Of a stretch of 50,193 nucleotides of DNA, positions 8,534 through 16,552 are shown in pieces. Position 1 is the first letter of the stretch, and the number at the start of each line of letters is the position of its first letter. The DNA comes from a virus. The notes beneath the pieces are model-generated. The model had not been told where the DNA came from, did not search any database, and was given only the letters and a program-made list of their open reading frames with translations. The stretch lies in the IMG/VR virus record IMGVR_UViG_3300030116_008164, positions 1-50,193 of that record; one strand, given 5' to 3'. The translations under genes were made by a program, and so were the position numbers.

Positions 8534-9601
8534 TTATTGCAATGTGCTCTTATATAACTCTAGAGTATACTCGGTAACCTTAGTTTTATTATCGATATCC
8601 ATCAAGTCAATAAACTCTTCTATAGCTGCTTCTATATCAATACCAGATAAATCTTTTCTCGTATCGTCACTAATTGCAAACATATTAAAATTATTTGCAT
8701 AATCAACATTAATAGAGATTGGTTTATATGAATTTAATTTTTGTACAACAAAGTCAATCTCATCTGGTGCAATATTTCTATCAATTATAAATTTAACAAA
8801 GCTATTTTCAAGACTTTCTTTTACATCTTTAGTTAACTTCTTTTGTTTTACTAAATCTGATAGAAGTAGCTTAGTATGCTTTGGAGATATCTCATTCTCA
8901 AAAAAATCAAACGTTTTATCCTCAACATCTAATATATAGTATCCCTTTGAACTACCAACGTCTCCAAAATCCATCTGAAATGGAGATCCTAAATAAAGAA
9001 TCGTACCATTATTATACTTTCTTTCTTCTCTTAAATGAAAATGACCAGTAATAATTAAATTAGACTTTGCTAATAGATCTTTTGAACTTACTCCAGACTG
9101 ACACACCTTAAAATTAGTTTGTTTAAATGAATTTATCTCAAAATGTCCGAAAACAATATCGCTTTCCGGAATATCTTCTACCCCAACACCCCAAGGTACA
9201 AAGGTAATTTTTTTACCAAAGATGGTTTCACTACGTAGCTCTGGAACAATAGTAATATTAGGCCAACCTTGAAGAATAGTTAGTGAATTAACATCAGATC
9301 TATCTTTATAGTAAGCATCATGGTTACCAACAAGAATAATAATATTAAACTCTCTCCACTCATCTAATATCTCTTTTACAAAATGAATAGTATTAACAGC
9401 AATTTCATCTCTATAGTGAAAAAAATCACCACTAATAATAATATCTTTTATATCTTTATCTCTTAACTCATTAGCTAACCATTTTGACCATTGTAAAATA
9501 ATTTGATGCCATTGAGAGCTATTTTGATGGACACCTATATGTATATCACTAACGCAGCAGACACGTCTATCGTTTAAAAAAATATCTCTCTTATTATTCA
9601 T
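8534..9601 (-). CDS. 47: gp47 recombination endonuclease subunit (SbcD/Mre11-like nuclease)
   Basis: The metal-dependent nuclease partner of gp46. The 355-residue protein shows calcineurin-like phosphoesterase motifs in order: SDIHIG (D19/H21), SGDFFHYRD, GNHDAYY and GHFHLR, which supply the two-metal ligands. Length matches T4 gp47. Its ATG overlaps the end of gene 55 by 8 bases. It is part of the early operon from uvsY. Confidence 0.95.
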   Translation of the reverse strand: MNNKRDIFLNDRRVCCVSDIHIGVHQNSSQWHQIILQWSKWLANELRDKDIKDIIISGDFFHYRDEIAVNTIHFVKEILDEWREFNIIILVGNHDAYYKDRSDVNSLTILQGWPNITIVPELRSETIFGKKITFVPWGVGVEDIPESDIVFGHFEINSFKQTNFKVCQSGVSSKDLLAKSNLIITGHFHLREERKYNNGTILYLGSPFQMDFGDVGSSKGYYILDVEDKTFDFFENEISPKHTKLLLSDLVKQKKLTKDVKESLENSFVKFIIDRNIAPDEIDFVVQKLNSYKPISINVDYANNFNMFAISDDTRKDLSGIDIEAAIEEFIDLMDIDNKTKVTEYTLELYKSTLQ

Positions 9602-10085
9602 TTAACTCTTGAGAGGTATTATTCGTATTATTGTTTGTATATATGTTTGATCCTGGATTGGAATTAACTAAATCGGCATAAATAGTCTCTTGATAGCTAT
9701 TAACCGTTTCTCGATATTTCTTTTCCTTTTTAATACGATTAATAAAAGCATGAAACGCAATAGTTGTATAATACGAGAAAGGATTATGTTTAGATGTTAT
9801 GTCAAACTTCTTGCCTTTCAGAGCGGAAAACATTTTTAGTATAGCATCTCCAACCATTTCATCTTTATAAGAGTAATTAATAAAGTTTGGTGCATAACTT
9901 AATCCATTAGCAATCTTAGTCACCATTTGAGCTAAATTATCAGTAATATTATCTGTTTCATAATATGCTTTAAGCTCTTCTAAAAACTCTTTAGAATTAA
10001 CGTAATGTTTAGCCTTATCAGTATTTTTAGGCTTTTTCTTTCTGCCCTTTTTAGGTGCTGTTTTCTTTAATGGTTTTTCTCCCAT
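9594..10085 (-). CDS. 55: gp55 late-transcription sigma factor
   Basis: gp55 redirects host RNA polymerase to late promoters of the TATAAATA type. The 163-residue protein has a Lys-rich N terminus, a central region with SYKDEMVGDAILKMFSAL, and HNPFSYYTTIAFHAFINRIKK, which parallels the sigma-2-like core of T4 gp55 ([21 protein letters not shown]). The C terminus is Asn/Thr-rich. It overlaps uvsW by 35 bases and gene 47 by 8. Late-type boxes found in this window (for example at 17891 and 42178) are its expected targets. Confidence 0.88.
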   Translation of the reverse strand: MGEKPLKKTAPKKGRKKKPKNTDKAKHYVNSKEFLEELKAYYETDNITDNLAQMVTKIANGLSYAPNFINYSYKDEMVGDAILKMFSALKGKKFDITSKHNPFSYYTTIAFHAFINRIKKEKKYRETVNSYQETIYADLVNSNPGSNIYTNNNTNNTSQELNE

Positions 10086-11511
10086 AACAAATTTCTTCCT
10101 TGTTGTAATGTTCTATACGTTTTTGAAGATGTTGTCTCCCATACATAAGATCATCACCAATATCAATGATTATAAGCTGCTGTTTCGTCTTATGCAACCG
10201 TAAACCTCTACCAATTGATTGAATAGTCTTAATTTTGGCTTTACCACCACCTGCAAAAATAATATAATGTAAGTTTTTAATATTAATACCTGTTGAAAAT
10301 ATTTTAGATATTGCAATAACAACTACATCATTACTAACTTCCATCAGTTGTTTTACTTTATCTCTATCTTTAACAGCAACTTCACCTCTTATAAAATATA
10401 CCTTCTTATTATTACAATGCCTTTCAACATAATCTAATAAAATTTCTCCATGTTCAATATAGTCAATTAATATAAGAGCATTATTTGTAAATTTATTAGC
10501 TAACTTACCAATAATATTATTCCTAAAATCACTATTAATAATAAAGTCGATTTCTCTTTTGTATCTTTTCGTAGGCGTAAGTGGTTCGGATGGATATAAA
10601 ACATATTTTGGTTGAGTTTCGTATTTTAAATCTAAAATTTGTGCCTTAACTTGTGCAATATAATTTTCCTCTCTTAATGAGGCGCTATTCTTTTCATATA
10701 AAACAGGACCAATCTTACCTATTATGTTCCATTGATCCATCATCTCTTCTGGCATCGTACCTGTAAACCCGTATCTATGTGGTGTACGAATCTTATTAAT
10801 AATTTTATTAATTTTATTACCCTGTCTTACTTTATGTACCTCATCTATAATACATAAATCAACATGATGTATCCAATCTGTATCTGACTTGCTGCTTTGT
10901 AATATACCCAAATTACAAATAACTATATTAGTTGTAAGATCTAGTTCATCATCTCCTGTCCATTTTGAAAAAGTAAATGTTACACCATAATCTTTTAAAT
11001 CATTATATGTCTGTTCAACTAACCCTCTATCAGGTACTATAATGACACCTTTAAAATTATTCTCATCTTGTTGTTTATAAATAGATTGAACTAAAGAAGA
11101 CATTGTTAATGTTTTACCTCCAGCAGTCGCAAGTATAACTGTACCTCTACCTACCTTAAGACATCTGTTAACGATATCTTCTTGGTAGTCTCTTAATTTT
11201 AGATCAAGTTGTAAGGGTACTGTTTTATCATAGCCAGGTTTAACGTTAGATAAAAATGTATCAGTATAGTTTATATCATCATCAATATTATGTTCAGATA
11301 TAAAATCAATAATCTGTTTATATAATCCAGCATCAAATCTACCTGCAGGTGTTATTGCATATTTTCTTGCTGGTATAAACGTTCTACCAAACCTTCTTGC
11401 AAACTTTGCTGCATCATTCTTTACAGAAAAATGTTCTCTTATCTGATCCAGGCTTTCACATTTCATGATACCCTGTCTTCTACCACTATCCCATTCGAAG
11501 TTGAGGCTCAT
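10051..11511 (-). CDS. uvsW: UvsW SF2 helicase
   Basis: UvsW unwinds R-loops and branched DNA and drives the switch to recombination-dependent replication in T4. The 486-residue protein shows Walker A LATAGGKT (residues 127-134), motif II DEVH (223-226), motif III TGTMP and motif VI SIGRGLRLHK. The ATG overlaps the uvsY stop (ATGA), and the 3' end overlaps gene 55. Length is close to T4 UvsW. Confidence 0.93.
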   Translation of the reverse strand: MSLNFEWDSGRRQGIMKCESLDQIREHFSVKNDAAKFARRFGRTFIPARKYAITPAGRFDAGLYKQIIDFISEHNIDDDINYTDTFLSNVKPGYDKTVPLQLDLKLRDYQEDIVNRCLKVGRGTVILATAGGKTLTMSSLVQSIYKQQDENNFKGVIIVPDRGLVEQTYNDLKDYGVTFTFSKWTGDDELDLTTNIVICNLGILQSSKSDTDWIHHVDLCIIDEVHKVRQGNKINKIINKIRTPHRYGFTGTMPEEMMDQWNIIGKIGPVLYEKNSASLREENYIAQVKAQILDLKYETQPKYVLYPSEPLTPTKRYKREIDFIINSDFRNNIIGKLANKFTNNALILIDYIEHGEILLDYVERHCNNKKVYFIRGEVAVKDRDKVKQLMEVSNDVVVIAISKIFSTGINIKNLHYIIFAGGGKAKIKTIQSIGRGLRLHKTKQQLIIIDIGDDLMYGRQHLQKRIEHYNKEEICYGRKTIKENST

Positions 11512-11903
11512 GTTGTTTCAAGTTTCATAATTTCTGTAACGTTCTTGATATCAAACGTCATAGAACTAAAAATTTTCTCTACTTTCTCTAAATACTCAAT
11601 TACTAAATATGTTTCTTTTATCTTAGCGTCTATTTTTAATACAGAATCTACCTTCGATACTTTCTTTTCAGCAATAGGTTCAGCTATCTTAACTGGACTT
11701 TCACTTATTAATTTAACAGTTAATTCTCTAATTAATAATTCTTTTTCTTTTCGAAGTTCTTTGACTTCATATTTATGTCTCATCAATCTACCAACCCATT
11801 TATGTTTAATAGCTGGAAGTTTCATCTGTATATCTAACAAATTAAAATTATCTACACTGGTGTCTTGCACCATTTCTTCCATATATTTGTCTAATGTCGA
11901 CAT
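11508..11903 (-). CDS. uvsY: UvsY recombination mediator
   Basis: UvsY loads UvsX on single-stranded DNA covered by gp32. The 131-residue protein matches T4 UvsY in size, mostly helical charged character and order of elements: an N-terminal helix with LDKYMEEMVQD, the central KWVGRLMRHKYEVKELRKE helix, and VDSVLKIDAKI in the C-terminal half. It is the first gene of the early operon, directly followed by uvsW through an ATGA overlap, the same pairing as in related phages. Function is assigned by similarity and context; no catalytic motif exists in this family. Confidence 0.8.
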   Translation of the reverse strand: MSTLDKYMEEMVQDTSVDNFNLLDIQMKLPAIKHKWVGRLMRHKYEVKELRKEKELLIRELTVKLISESPVKIAEPIAEKKVSKVDSVLKIDAKIKETYLVIEYLEKVEKIFSSMTFDIKNVTEIMKLETT

Positions 11904-11909
11904 AACCTA

Positions 11910-11917
11910 TATAAATA
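11910..11917 (+). promoter_or_regulatory. T4-late promoter box TATAAATA
   Basis: A perfect TATAAATA on the plus strand, 24 bases before the ATG at 11942. It overlaps the divergent early promoter of uvsY. Confidence 0.65.
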
Positions 11918-11942
11918 ATAGTATAAGATTGGAATAATTCAA
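11915..11942 (-). promoter_or_regulatory. Sigma70-type early promoter for the uvsY-uvsW-55-47-46 operon
   Basis: Minus-strand TTGAAT (11942-11937) and TATTAT (11920-11915) have a 16-base spacer. The -10 ends 11 bases before the uvsY ATG. Confidence 0.65.
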
Positions 11943-12178
11943 TGAGTAATCTTTTTGAAAATCGTTTTGTTAAGCTTTTAGAGGATATGACTGCTGGTGG
12001 AGAAGGTAGTGCTTTCGGTCCAGGAGTAGATTCAACAGCTAATCAATTTTCTGGAGATAATTATGCACCAGGGGATGCTCGTAACCTTTTTGGATCAGGC
12101 AAAAAGCCAGTTATACAAACTAGACCAGGTTTAAAACGTAAATGTCCTAAAAAGCGTGGCAAAAAGAAATGTAAGTAA
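11942..12178 (+). CDS. Small basic late protein with capsid-targeting-like N terminus
   Basis: A 78-residue protein of unknown function. The N terminus MSNLFENRFVKLLE has an amphipathic character and an L-x-E site at residue 14 like the T4 prohead protease consensus. The middle is Gly/Ser/Ala-rich (FGPGVDSTANQFSGDN) and the C terminus is strongly basic (KCPKKRGKKKCK) with two cysteines, suited to binding DNA. It has a late-type promoter and heads a run of late genes. A packaged internal head protein is the simplest guess; no domain was recognised. Confidence 0.8.
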   Translation: MSNLFENRFVKLLEDMTAGGEGSAFGPGVDSTANQFSGDNYAPGDARNLFGSGKKPVIQTRPGLKRKCPKKRGKKKCK

Positions 12179-12189
12179 TAACTAATCCT

Positions 12190-12600
12190 GTGGAGGATAA
12201 ATTAGATATAGGACATTGGACGTTTAATGGTGTATGGCCTACTGAATGCTTCGGGTTTATCTATGAAATAACTAATAACACCACTCAAAAGAAGTATATT
12301 GGTAAAAAACAAGTTCAAAAAATTATAAAACGTCCTCCGCTTAAAGGTAAAAAGAACAAACGTCATGTAATTACCGAGTCAGATTGGAAAACTTATACAG
12401 GATCATGTAATGAGCTTAATAATCAGATTGTTTCCGATGGTAAAGATAAGTTTACCTTTAATATACTGCGTATTTGTAATAATAAGTGGGAGTTATCCTA
12501 CTATGAAGCTGAATTGCAATTTAAATTAGGTGTTTTGCTAAGAGATGACTACTATAACGGTATAATTAACTGCAGAATCGGAAAAAAACCACGAAAATAG
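12190..12600 (+). CDS. GIY-YIG-like nuclease-domain protein
   Basis: A 136-residue protein starting at GTG 12190. Residues about 22-42 (GFIYEITNNTTQKKYIGKKQ) match the GIY-YIG nuclease core, with the first motif degenerated to GFIY and the second present as KYIG. A conserved-looking SDWKTYTGS stretch follows, then a Tyr/Glu segment (YYEAELQFKLGVLL), where the family usually has its catalytic Glu. Such short GIY-YIG proteins are common in T4-like phages as free-standing homing-type endonucleases. It follows the 78-residue late gene by 11 bases. Whether it still cuts DNA cannot be judged. Confidence 0.7.
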   Translation: MEDKLDIGHWTFNGVWPTECFGFIYEITNNTTQKKYIGKKQVQKIIKRPPLKGKKNKRHVITESDWKTYTGSCNELNNQIVSDGKDKFTFNILRICNNKWELSYYEAELQFKLGVLLRDDYYNGIINCRIGKKPRK

Positions 12601-12629
12601 TTGCACTAGTGGGAAAAAGTAGCTATAAT
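12601..12629 (+). promoter_or_regulatory. Sigma70-type promoter
   Basis: TTGCAC (12601-12606) and a perfect TATAAT (12624-12629) are 17 bases apart. The -10 ends 7 bases before the GTG at 12637. The -35 is weak. Confidence 0.55.
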
Positions 12630-12636
12630 CCGCGTA

Positions 12637-13212
12637 GTGGGACAGAAAGAAACATATTCACTTAATAATTTTACTATAATTGACTTTCATACCCTATTCC
12701 TCCGTAAAATTGAAGGTAAAATTATTAATGATTACAGTGATTACGGTTTATTAGATAAAAAACTACGTCTAAACAACAAAGATACACGTAATTTACTGTT
12801 ACATCACGTAATATTTGAGTTATGCCAGTTTATTCTTAGTAAAAAAACCGGTAAACATGTTATATTTGTTAGTTTAGATCATAAATCATTAGCTGGTTCA
12901 CAATTTTTAACATTAAATTTAATTGATCCGACTGAGCTTAACATATTTTTAACTAAAAAACTACAAAGATTAGCTAAGATACTTCCAATTAGGTTTATTT
13001 TTACAGAAGATATATTTAACAATTATATTTTTGAACTACAAACATGCGGCGGACAGCGAGAAGAGCTTAATATGTTTATTGATTCAACGGATAATAAATT
13101 TGTTAAATATAGATTTGATAAGTTATTACAATTTGCAAAAAGATTTAATCTTACTTTTTTATCTGAAGACTATTTTAAACAAATAAAGAATAAGCAGCTA
13201 CTTATAAAATAA
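12637..13212 (+). CDS. Hypothetical protein, early-type promoter
   Basis: A 191-residue protein I do not recognise. It starts at GTG 12637, just downstream of a TATAAT box, so initiation would be nearly leaderless. The sequence alternates hydrophobic strands (KHVIFVSLDH, LPIRFIFTEDIF) with charged helices and ends in a basic tail. Such alternation would fit a small alpha/beta fold. No membrane segment or signal peptide is seen. The neighbours are late genes, so its early-type promoter is unusual here. Confidence 0.7.
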   Translation: MGQKETYSLNNFTIIDFHTLFLRKIEGKIINDYSDYGLLDKKLRLNNKDTRNLLLHHVIFELCQFILSKKTGKHVIFVSLDHKSLAGSQFLTLNLIDPTELNIFLTKKLQRLAKILPIRFIFTEDIFNNYIFELQTCGGQREELNMFIDSTDNKFVKYRFDKLLQFAKRFNLTFLSEDYFKQIKNKQLLIK

Positions 13213-13215
13213 ATA
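13208..13215 (+). promoter_or_regulatory. T4-late-type box AATAAATA
   Basis: AATAAATA spans the stop codon of the preceding gene and lies 6 bases before the ATG at 13222. Confidence 0.5.
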
Positions 13216-13221
13216 TTTTAT

Positions 13222-13530
13222 ATGTCCAGTTTCGCGAAAATAATCTCAGAACAAGGTTCCCAATATGGAGTTCACTTTGAACAAGAAGCACCTCCGGTTG
13301 AACCTGTACCAGCTCCTGCTCCTGAACAAGATGTTACTGAACCTGCTGAGCCAGCCCAGCTATCTTCAGAAGGTAAAAAATTTATGATTAGTTTAGGTCT
13401 TAAAGCTCTACGTATTGATTCTGATCTTTTATCTGAGGATGATTTATTTAATGCAGCTAGTGATGTAACAGATGAGAATGCAGATGATATGTTAGATTTT
13501 TTGATGGCTAAAGTTGAAGAGCACAAATAA
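13222..13530 (+). CDS. Small acidic late protein with capsid-targeting-like N terminus
   Basis: A 102-residue protein. MSSFAKIISE at the N terminus has an I-S-E site at residue 10, the same position as in the T4 internal proteins. A Pro/Glu/Ala tract (VEPVPAPAPEQDVTEPAEPA) follows, then an acidic helical C-terminal half (ALRIDSDLLSEDDLFNAASD). It is followed after one base by the ligase-like gene and has a late-type box. A scaffold or internal head protein is plausible; no function can be assigned. Confidence 0.78.
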   Translation: MSSFAKIISEQGSQYGVHFEQEAPPVEPVPAPAPEQDVTEPAEPAQLSSEGKKFMISLGLKALRIDSDLLSEDDLFNAASDVTDENADDMLDFLMAKVEEHK

Positions 13531-13531
13531 A

Positions 13532-14596
13532 ATGATTACATTTGAAGAATATTGCTTATTACAAGAAGGAGGAGCTGGTGGACATATGGCTCATCCTTTT
13601 GATTTGCCCGATGTCAATAACGGTAAACAACTTCTTAAAAAGTTTGATCAAGTAATTAATTATCTACAGAACACTCCTGCAGCAATTAAACTTGACGGTG
13701 TTAATGCAGCTGTAAAAATTATTACTAATGAAAATGGCGATAAAGAGTTTGCCATGGATAGAGGTTCAATGAAGCCTCTTGATGTTAAAGGTATAACACA
13801 GAGAGATTTATTAGATAGATTTGGCGAAGGTCATGGTATGGTCAACGTAGGTCAGGTTCTTCTTCCAATTCTGAATGCAGTAATAGAAACTGCTGAACCA
13901 GAATTAACTAAATTAGGACTTTTAGGTGATCAAGACCCTACTGAGTCTATATTCTTGAATATAGAATATATATCCGGTAAGACCAATGTCGTCGATTACG
14001 GGCAAAATATCATAGCACTGTTAGGGGTCAATAAGTTTACTGTAGCTCCAACAGGCAAATCAAGAAGAGGGTCAGAAATAAAATACAATCCAAAAGTTCT
14101 TGAAAGCCTTAAGGATAAATTACAAATTGTTGCCCGTAATCAAGACTTTACAGTTTATACCAGTATACCCGGTTCATTAAATGGGAGAGTGAGTTATAGT
14201 GATGTTCTTCAAGAACCAATTACAGTACAATATACACCCGATGAAGCTGAGACAAAAAGTTTAGGTGTTTGGTTAAATACAGCTATTAACCCACGTGATA
14301 CAAAAGTAGACATTAATGGTAAGAAGCAAACTGCTATGACCAAATCATTATATTTTTATGTAATGCAAGGTCAAGGACCATTAAGCGATCTTACTGAAGA
14401 TAAAAAAGCTCAAAAAATGATTGTAGATGGAGCTGTTATATATCACGCTACAAAAAATATTGGTGAGTTAATTAAACTTAATGTTGTATCTCCAGTAGAT
14501 GTAGGAGAAGGTTTAGTAATAAGAGGCCTTGGTAACATCCCATTTAAGATTACGGGTGAATTTATTGTTAGCGGCTTAATGACAGGATTCAGATAA
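13532..14596 (+). CDS. Ligase-fold nucleotidyltransferase with capsid-targeting-like N terminus
   Basis: A 354-residue protein; ATG 13532 is chosen because it gives the N terminus MITFEEYCLLQE and lies directly after the preceding stop. Motifs of the covalent nucleotidyltransferase (ATP-dependent ligase/capping) superfamily are visible: motif I K53-L-D-G, with K53 as likely adenylation site; a DRGSMKPLD stretch; a motif III-like FLNIEYI; motif IV EGLVIR (326-331); and motif V lysine K339 (PFKI). There is no recognisable OB domain. It overlaps the downstream HxGH nucleotidyltransferase gene by one base. Substrate (DNA, RNA or other) is unknown. The N-terminal L-Q-E site at residue 12 suggests packaging in the head and cleavage by the prohead protease. 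Confidence 0.7.
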   Translation: MITFEEYCLLQEGGAGGHMAHPFDLPDVNNGKQLLKKFDQVINYLQNTPAAIKLDGVNAAVKIITNENGDKEFAMDRGSMKPLDVKGITQRDLLDRFGEGHGMVNVGQVLLPILNAVIETAEPELTKLGLLGDQDPTESIFLNIEYISGKTNVVDYGQNIIALLGVNKFTVAPTGKSRRGSEIKYNPKVLESLKDKLQIVARNQDFTVYTSIPGSLNGRVSYSDVLQEPITVQYTPDEAETKSLGVWLNTAINPRDTKVDINGKKQTAMTKSLYFYVMQGQGPLSDLTEDKKAQKMIVDGAVIYHATKNIGELIKLNVVSPVDVGEGLVIRGLGNIPFKITGEFIVSGLMTGFR

Positions 14597-15144
14597 TGAA
14601 AACGTTCAAGCAATTTGTAACTGAAGCTGAAAGAACTGGTGTTGCTATATTACCAGGTGGATTTAAACCACCACATAAAGGACATTTCGAAGCTCTCAGA
14701 CATATCGTCAATCAAAATAATGCAGCTGCAGCTGTAGTATTTATTGGTAAGAAAGACCGAGATGGTATAACTGCAGAACAATCAAAAGCAATTTGGGACA
14801 TATATGGTAAGTATGTTGGAGTACCTGTCACAGTTGCTGTCTCACAAATAACACCTGTTAAGGATGTATATGAATACGCTGAAGAAGTAAAAGATAGACC
14901 TATTTTTGTTGGAGCGGGTGAAGAAGACATGGCAAGATATTCTTATTTTGAAAAGAATAAAGAAACTTTTCCTAATGTAAGTTTAGTTGCTATACCTCCT
15001 CAATTTGGTCGTATTAGTGGTACCGATACAAGAAAAAAGATCCAAGATAATGATCTCGAATCTTTAAACTTTATTCCAGACCAAGTACATTGGACTGATA
15101 AAGAAGTTATATATAAAGATATTCTTGGTCTTACAGTAAGCTAA
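14596..15144 (+). CDS. HxGH nucleotidyltransferase (NMNAT/cytidylyltransferase-like) with capsid-targeting-like N terminus
   Basis: A 182-residue protein. MKTFKQFVTEA is nearly the T4 internal-protein leader MKTYQEFIAEA. After it comes a Rossmann-like nucleotidyltransferase: GGFKPPHKGH (the HxGH motif, here H-K-G-H) and the C-terminal ISGTDTRKK (ISGTxxR) motif that binds the triphosphate. These motifs are shared by NMN adenylyltransferases, phosphopantetheine adenylyltransferases and relatives; which nucleotide and acceptor are used is unclear. It is coupled by a 1-base overlap to the ligase-like gene and is convergent with folE2. A NadR-kinase-like gene lies at 19611. Confidence 0.82.
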   Translation: MKTFKQFVTEAERTGVAILPGGFKPPHKGHFEALRHIVNQNNAAAAVVFIGKKDRDGITAEQSKAIWDIYGKYVGVPVTVAVSQITPVKDVYEYAEEVKDRPIFVGAGEEDMARYSYFEKNKETFPNVSLVAIPPQFGRISGTDTRKKIQDNDLESLNFIPDQVHWTDKEVIYKDILGLTVS

Positions 15145-16182
15145 TTATCTTAAGCCTGTTGACTCAAATACATCTCTTGCTACTCCAGCTGTAAAACCTC
15201 CTTCAACACCCTTTACGATAACTGATACAGCGTTATGACTATGAAGACTCTCATTATGAGAAGCTACAATCTTAAAGTCTGTAATACGTGACTCATTAGT
15301 AAGTTTATCATACATCAATCTTACTGCATCCTCTACAAACTTTAAATAAGCTCCATTCTTTTCCGCAAATGCTTGTTCATCTTCTCTCTTTACCATAACT
15401 TGGGTTTCAGTTTGAAGAGCATCTAAACACAATTCCTGAAGATCTTCTATCCATAACATCTCATCAAATTTAACACTAACACGTGCTACACTTCTTTGAC
15501 TGTGAGGTACTGTTGCTCTGTTACGATACTTTTCAGCATGTTCACTTAGCTCAAAGCTACATGGACAAGCAGAGGAATAAACAAAATCAAAATGGATATA
15601 TTTTTTAAATTCACCATCTTTAGTTAAGTCTCCCTCAAAAACAACATCATAATATTGATAACCTTCCAGACCGCTACGTAAGCTTTTTTGTCTAATAGGA
15701 TATGAAATCTTCAACATAATACGTGAGTCAAAAGATTTAAGATTATTTTTATATGTCTCTAATACATCTTTAATCTTATCAATACTAAACGTCTCATCCT
15801 TATGGTCATAAAAGCTTCTCATGATACGAGACATATTAATACCCTTCTTATGTGCTTCTAAACTAACACTACCAGTAACACTAGTCTCGAGCTCAATAGT
15901 TTTACCATTCCGCTTTTTATAAGTTAATGGTAATTTAAAATTATGAATACCAACTTGTTGAATAGGTACAGCAGCACCTTGAATTAAACTAGATGGTCCG
16001 TTCTGTAAATCTGGTAAGGAAGAAATATATTTCTTATCAGCATTTACCTTATTATCATATACTCTAATAGGTGGAAAATAGCTCTTACTATACTCATCTC
16101 CCATGATGTCTTTTGCAATAGCATCCTTCTCACCAGTAAGCTCATCATCATCACCGAGCCATTCATAAGTAACGTCACTCAT
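15145..16182 (-). CDS. folE2: GTP cyclohydrolase IB (FolE2)
   Basis: FolE2 converts GTP to 7,8-dihydroneopterin triphosphate, the first step of the preQ0 and folate pathways, without strict zinc dependence. I place the start at ATG 16182 ([14 protein letters not shown]), 8 bases after a -10 box, giving 345 residues; a longer upstream frame would run through the promoter. The catalytic cysteine region is [15 protein letters not shown], followed by [10 protein letters not shown], both typical of FolE2. The C terminus contains [12 protein letters not shown]. Next to it, divergently, are a small late gene and then queD and queE. Confidence 0.93.
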   Translation of the reverse strand: MSDVTYEWLGDDDELTGEKDAIAKDIMGDEYSKSYFPPIRVYDNKVNADKKYISSLPDLQNGPSSLIQGAAVPIQQVGIHNFKLPLTYKKRNGKTIELETSVTGSVSLEAHKKGINMSRIMRSFYDHKDETFSIDKIKDVLETYKNNLKSFDSRIMLKISYPIRQKSLRSGLEGYQYYDVVFEGDLTKDGEFKKYIHFDFVYSSACPCSFELSEHAEKYRNRATVPHSQRSVARVSVKFDEMLWIEDLQELCLDALQTETQVMVKREDEQAFAEKNGAYLKFVEDAVRLMYDKLTNESRITDFKIVASHNESLHSHNAVSVIVKGVEGGFTAGVARDVFESTGLR

Positions 16183-16185
16183 ATG

Positions 16186-16193
16186 AATAAATA
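16186..16193 (+). promoter_or_regulatory. T4-late-type box AATAAATA
   Basis: AATAAATA on the plus strand, 31 bases before ATG 16225 and overlapping the divergent folE2 -10 box. Confidence 0.4.
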
Positions 16194-16218
16194 ATAATAT
16201 ACAATAATTTATTTTCAA
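16191..16218 (-). promoter_or_regulatory. Sigma70-type early promoter for folE2
   Basis: Minus-strand TTGAAA (16218-16213) and TATTAT (16196-16191) with a 16-base spacer. The -10 ends 8 bases before the ATG at 16182. Confidence 0.75.
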
Positions 16219-16224
16219 GTAAAA

Positions 16225-16521
16225 ATGTTTAACTTTGATTACAATATTAATAATTTGATGCACCAAATACATGCTAAACCTGCAATACCGCGTGTAATAA
16301 TGATCCAAAAAATTGAATCTAGATTTAATGAATTCAAAAAATTTGCTGCGCAAGATTTAATGAAAGAGGATGATTTATCTGAAAACTCTGCAGAAGTTCA
16401 ACAAATTTTAAATGCTCCAAATATGGAGGATCTAAGAATATTCTTACAGCAATATGGATACTGTGCAGATGGTATAAATAAATTGCAGCAACGTTTCATT
16501 CTTAACGTATTTGATAGTTGA
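16225..16521 (+). CDS. Hypothetical small protein
   Basis: A 98-residue protein of unknown function, predicted mostly helical from its composition ([22 protein letters not shown], cut here as [18 protein letters not shown]). It is divergent from folE2 and its end overlaps the -35 element of the queD promoter. A late-type box lies upstream. No domain, membrane segment or catalytic motif is visible. Confidence 0.65.
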   Translation: MFNFDYNINNLMHQIHAKPAIPRVIMIQKIESRFNEFKKFAAQDLMKEDDLSENSAEVQQILNAPNMEDLRIFLQQYGYCADGINKLQQRFILNVFDS

Positions 16522-16545
16522 ACTTATCTCATATGCATATATAAT
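16518..16545 (+). promoter_or_regulatory. Sigma70-type early promoter for queD-queE
   Basis: TTGAAC (16518-16523) and TATAAT (16540-16545) with a 16-base spacer. The -10 ends 7 bases before ATG 16553. Confidence 0.75.
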
Positions 16546-16552
16546 TTTGTAT

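Noticed and set aside
13272-13526. Minus-strand ORF of 84 residues opposite the 13222 gene
   Set aside because: Ser/Ala/Gly-rich translation is the complement of the Pro/Glu/Ala tract; no promoter or neighbour supports it.
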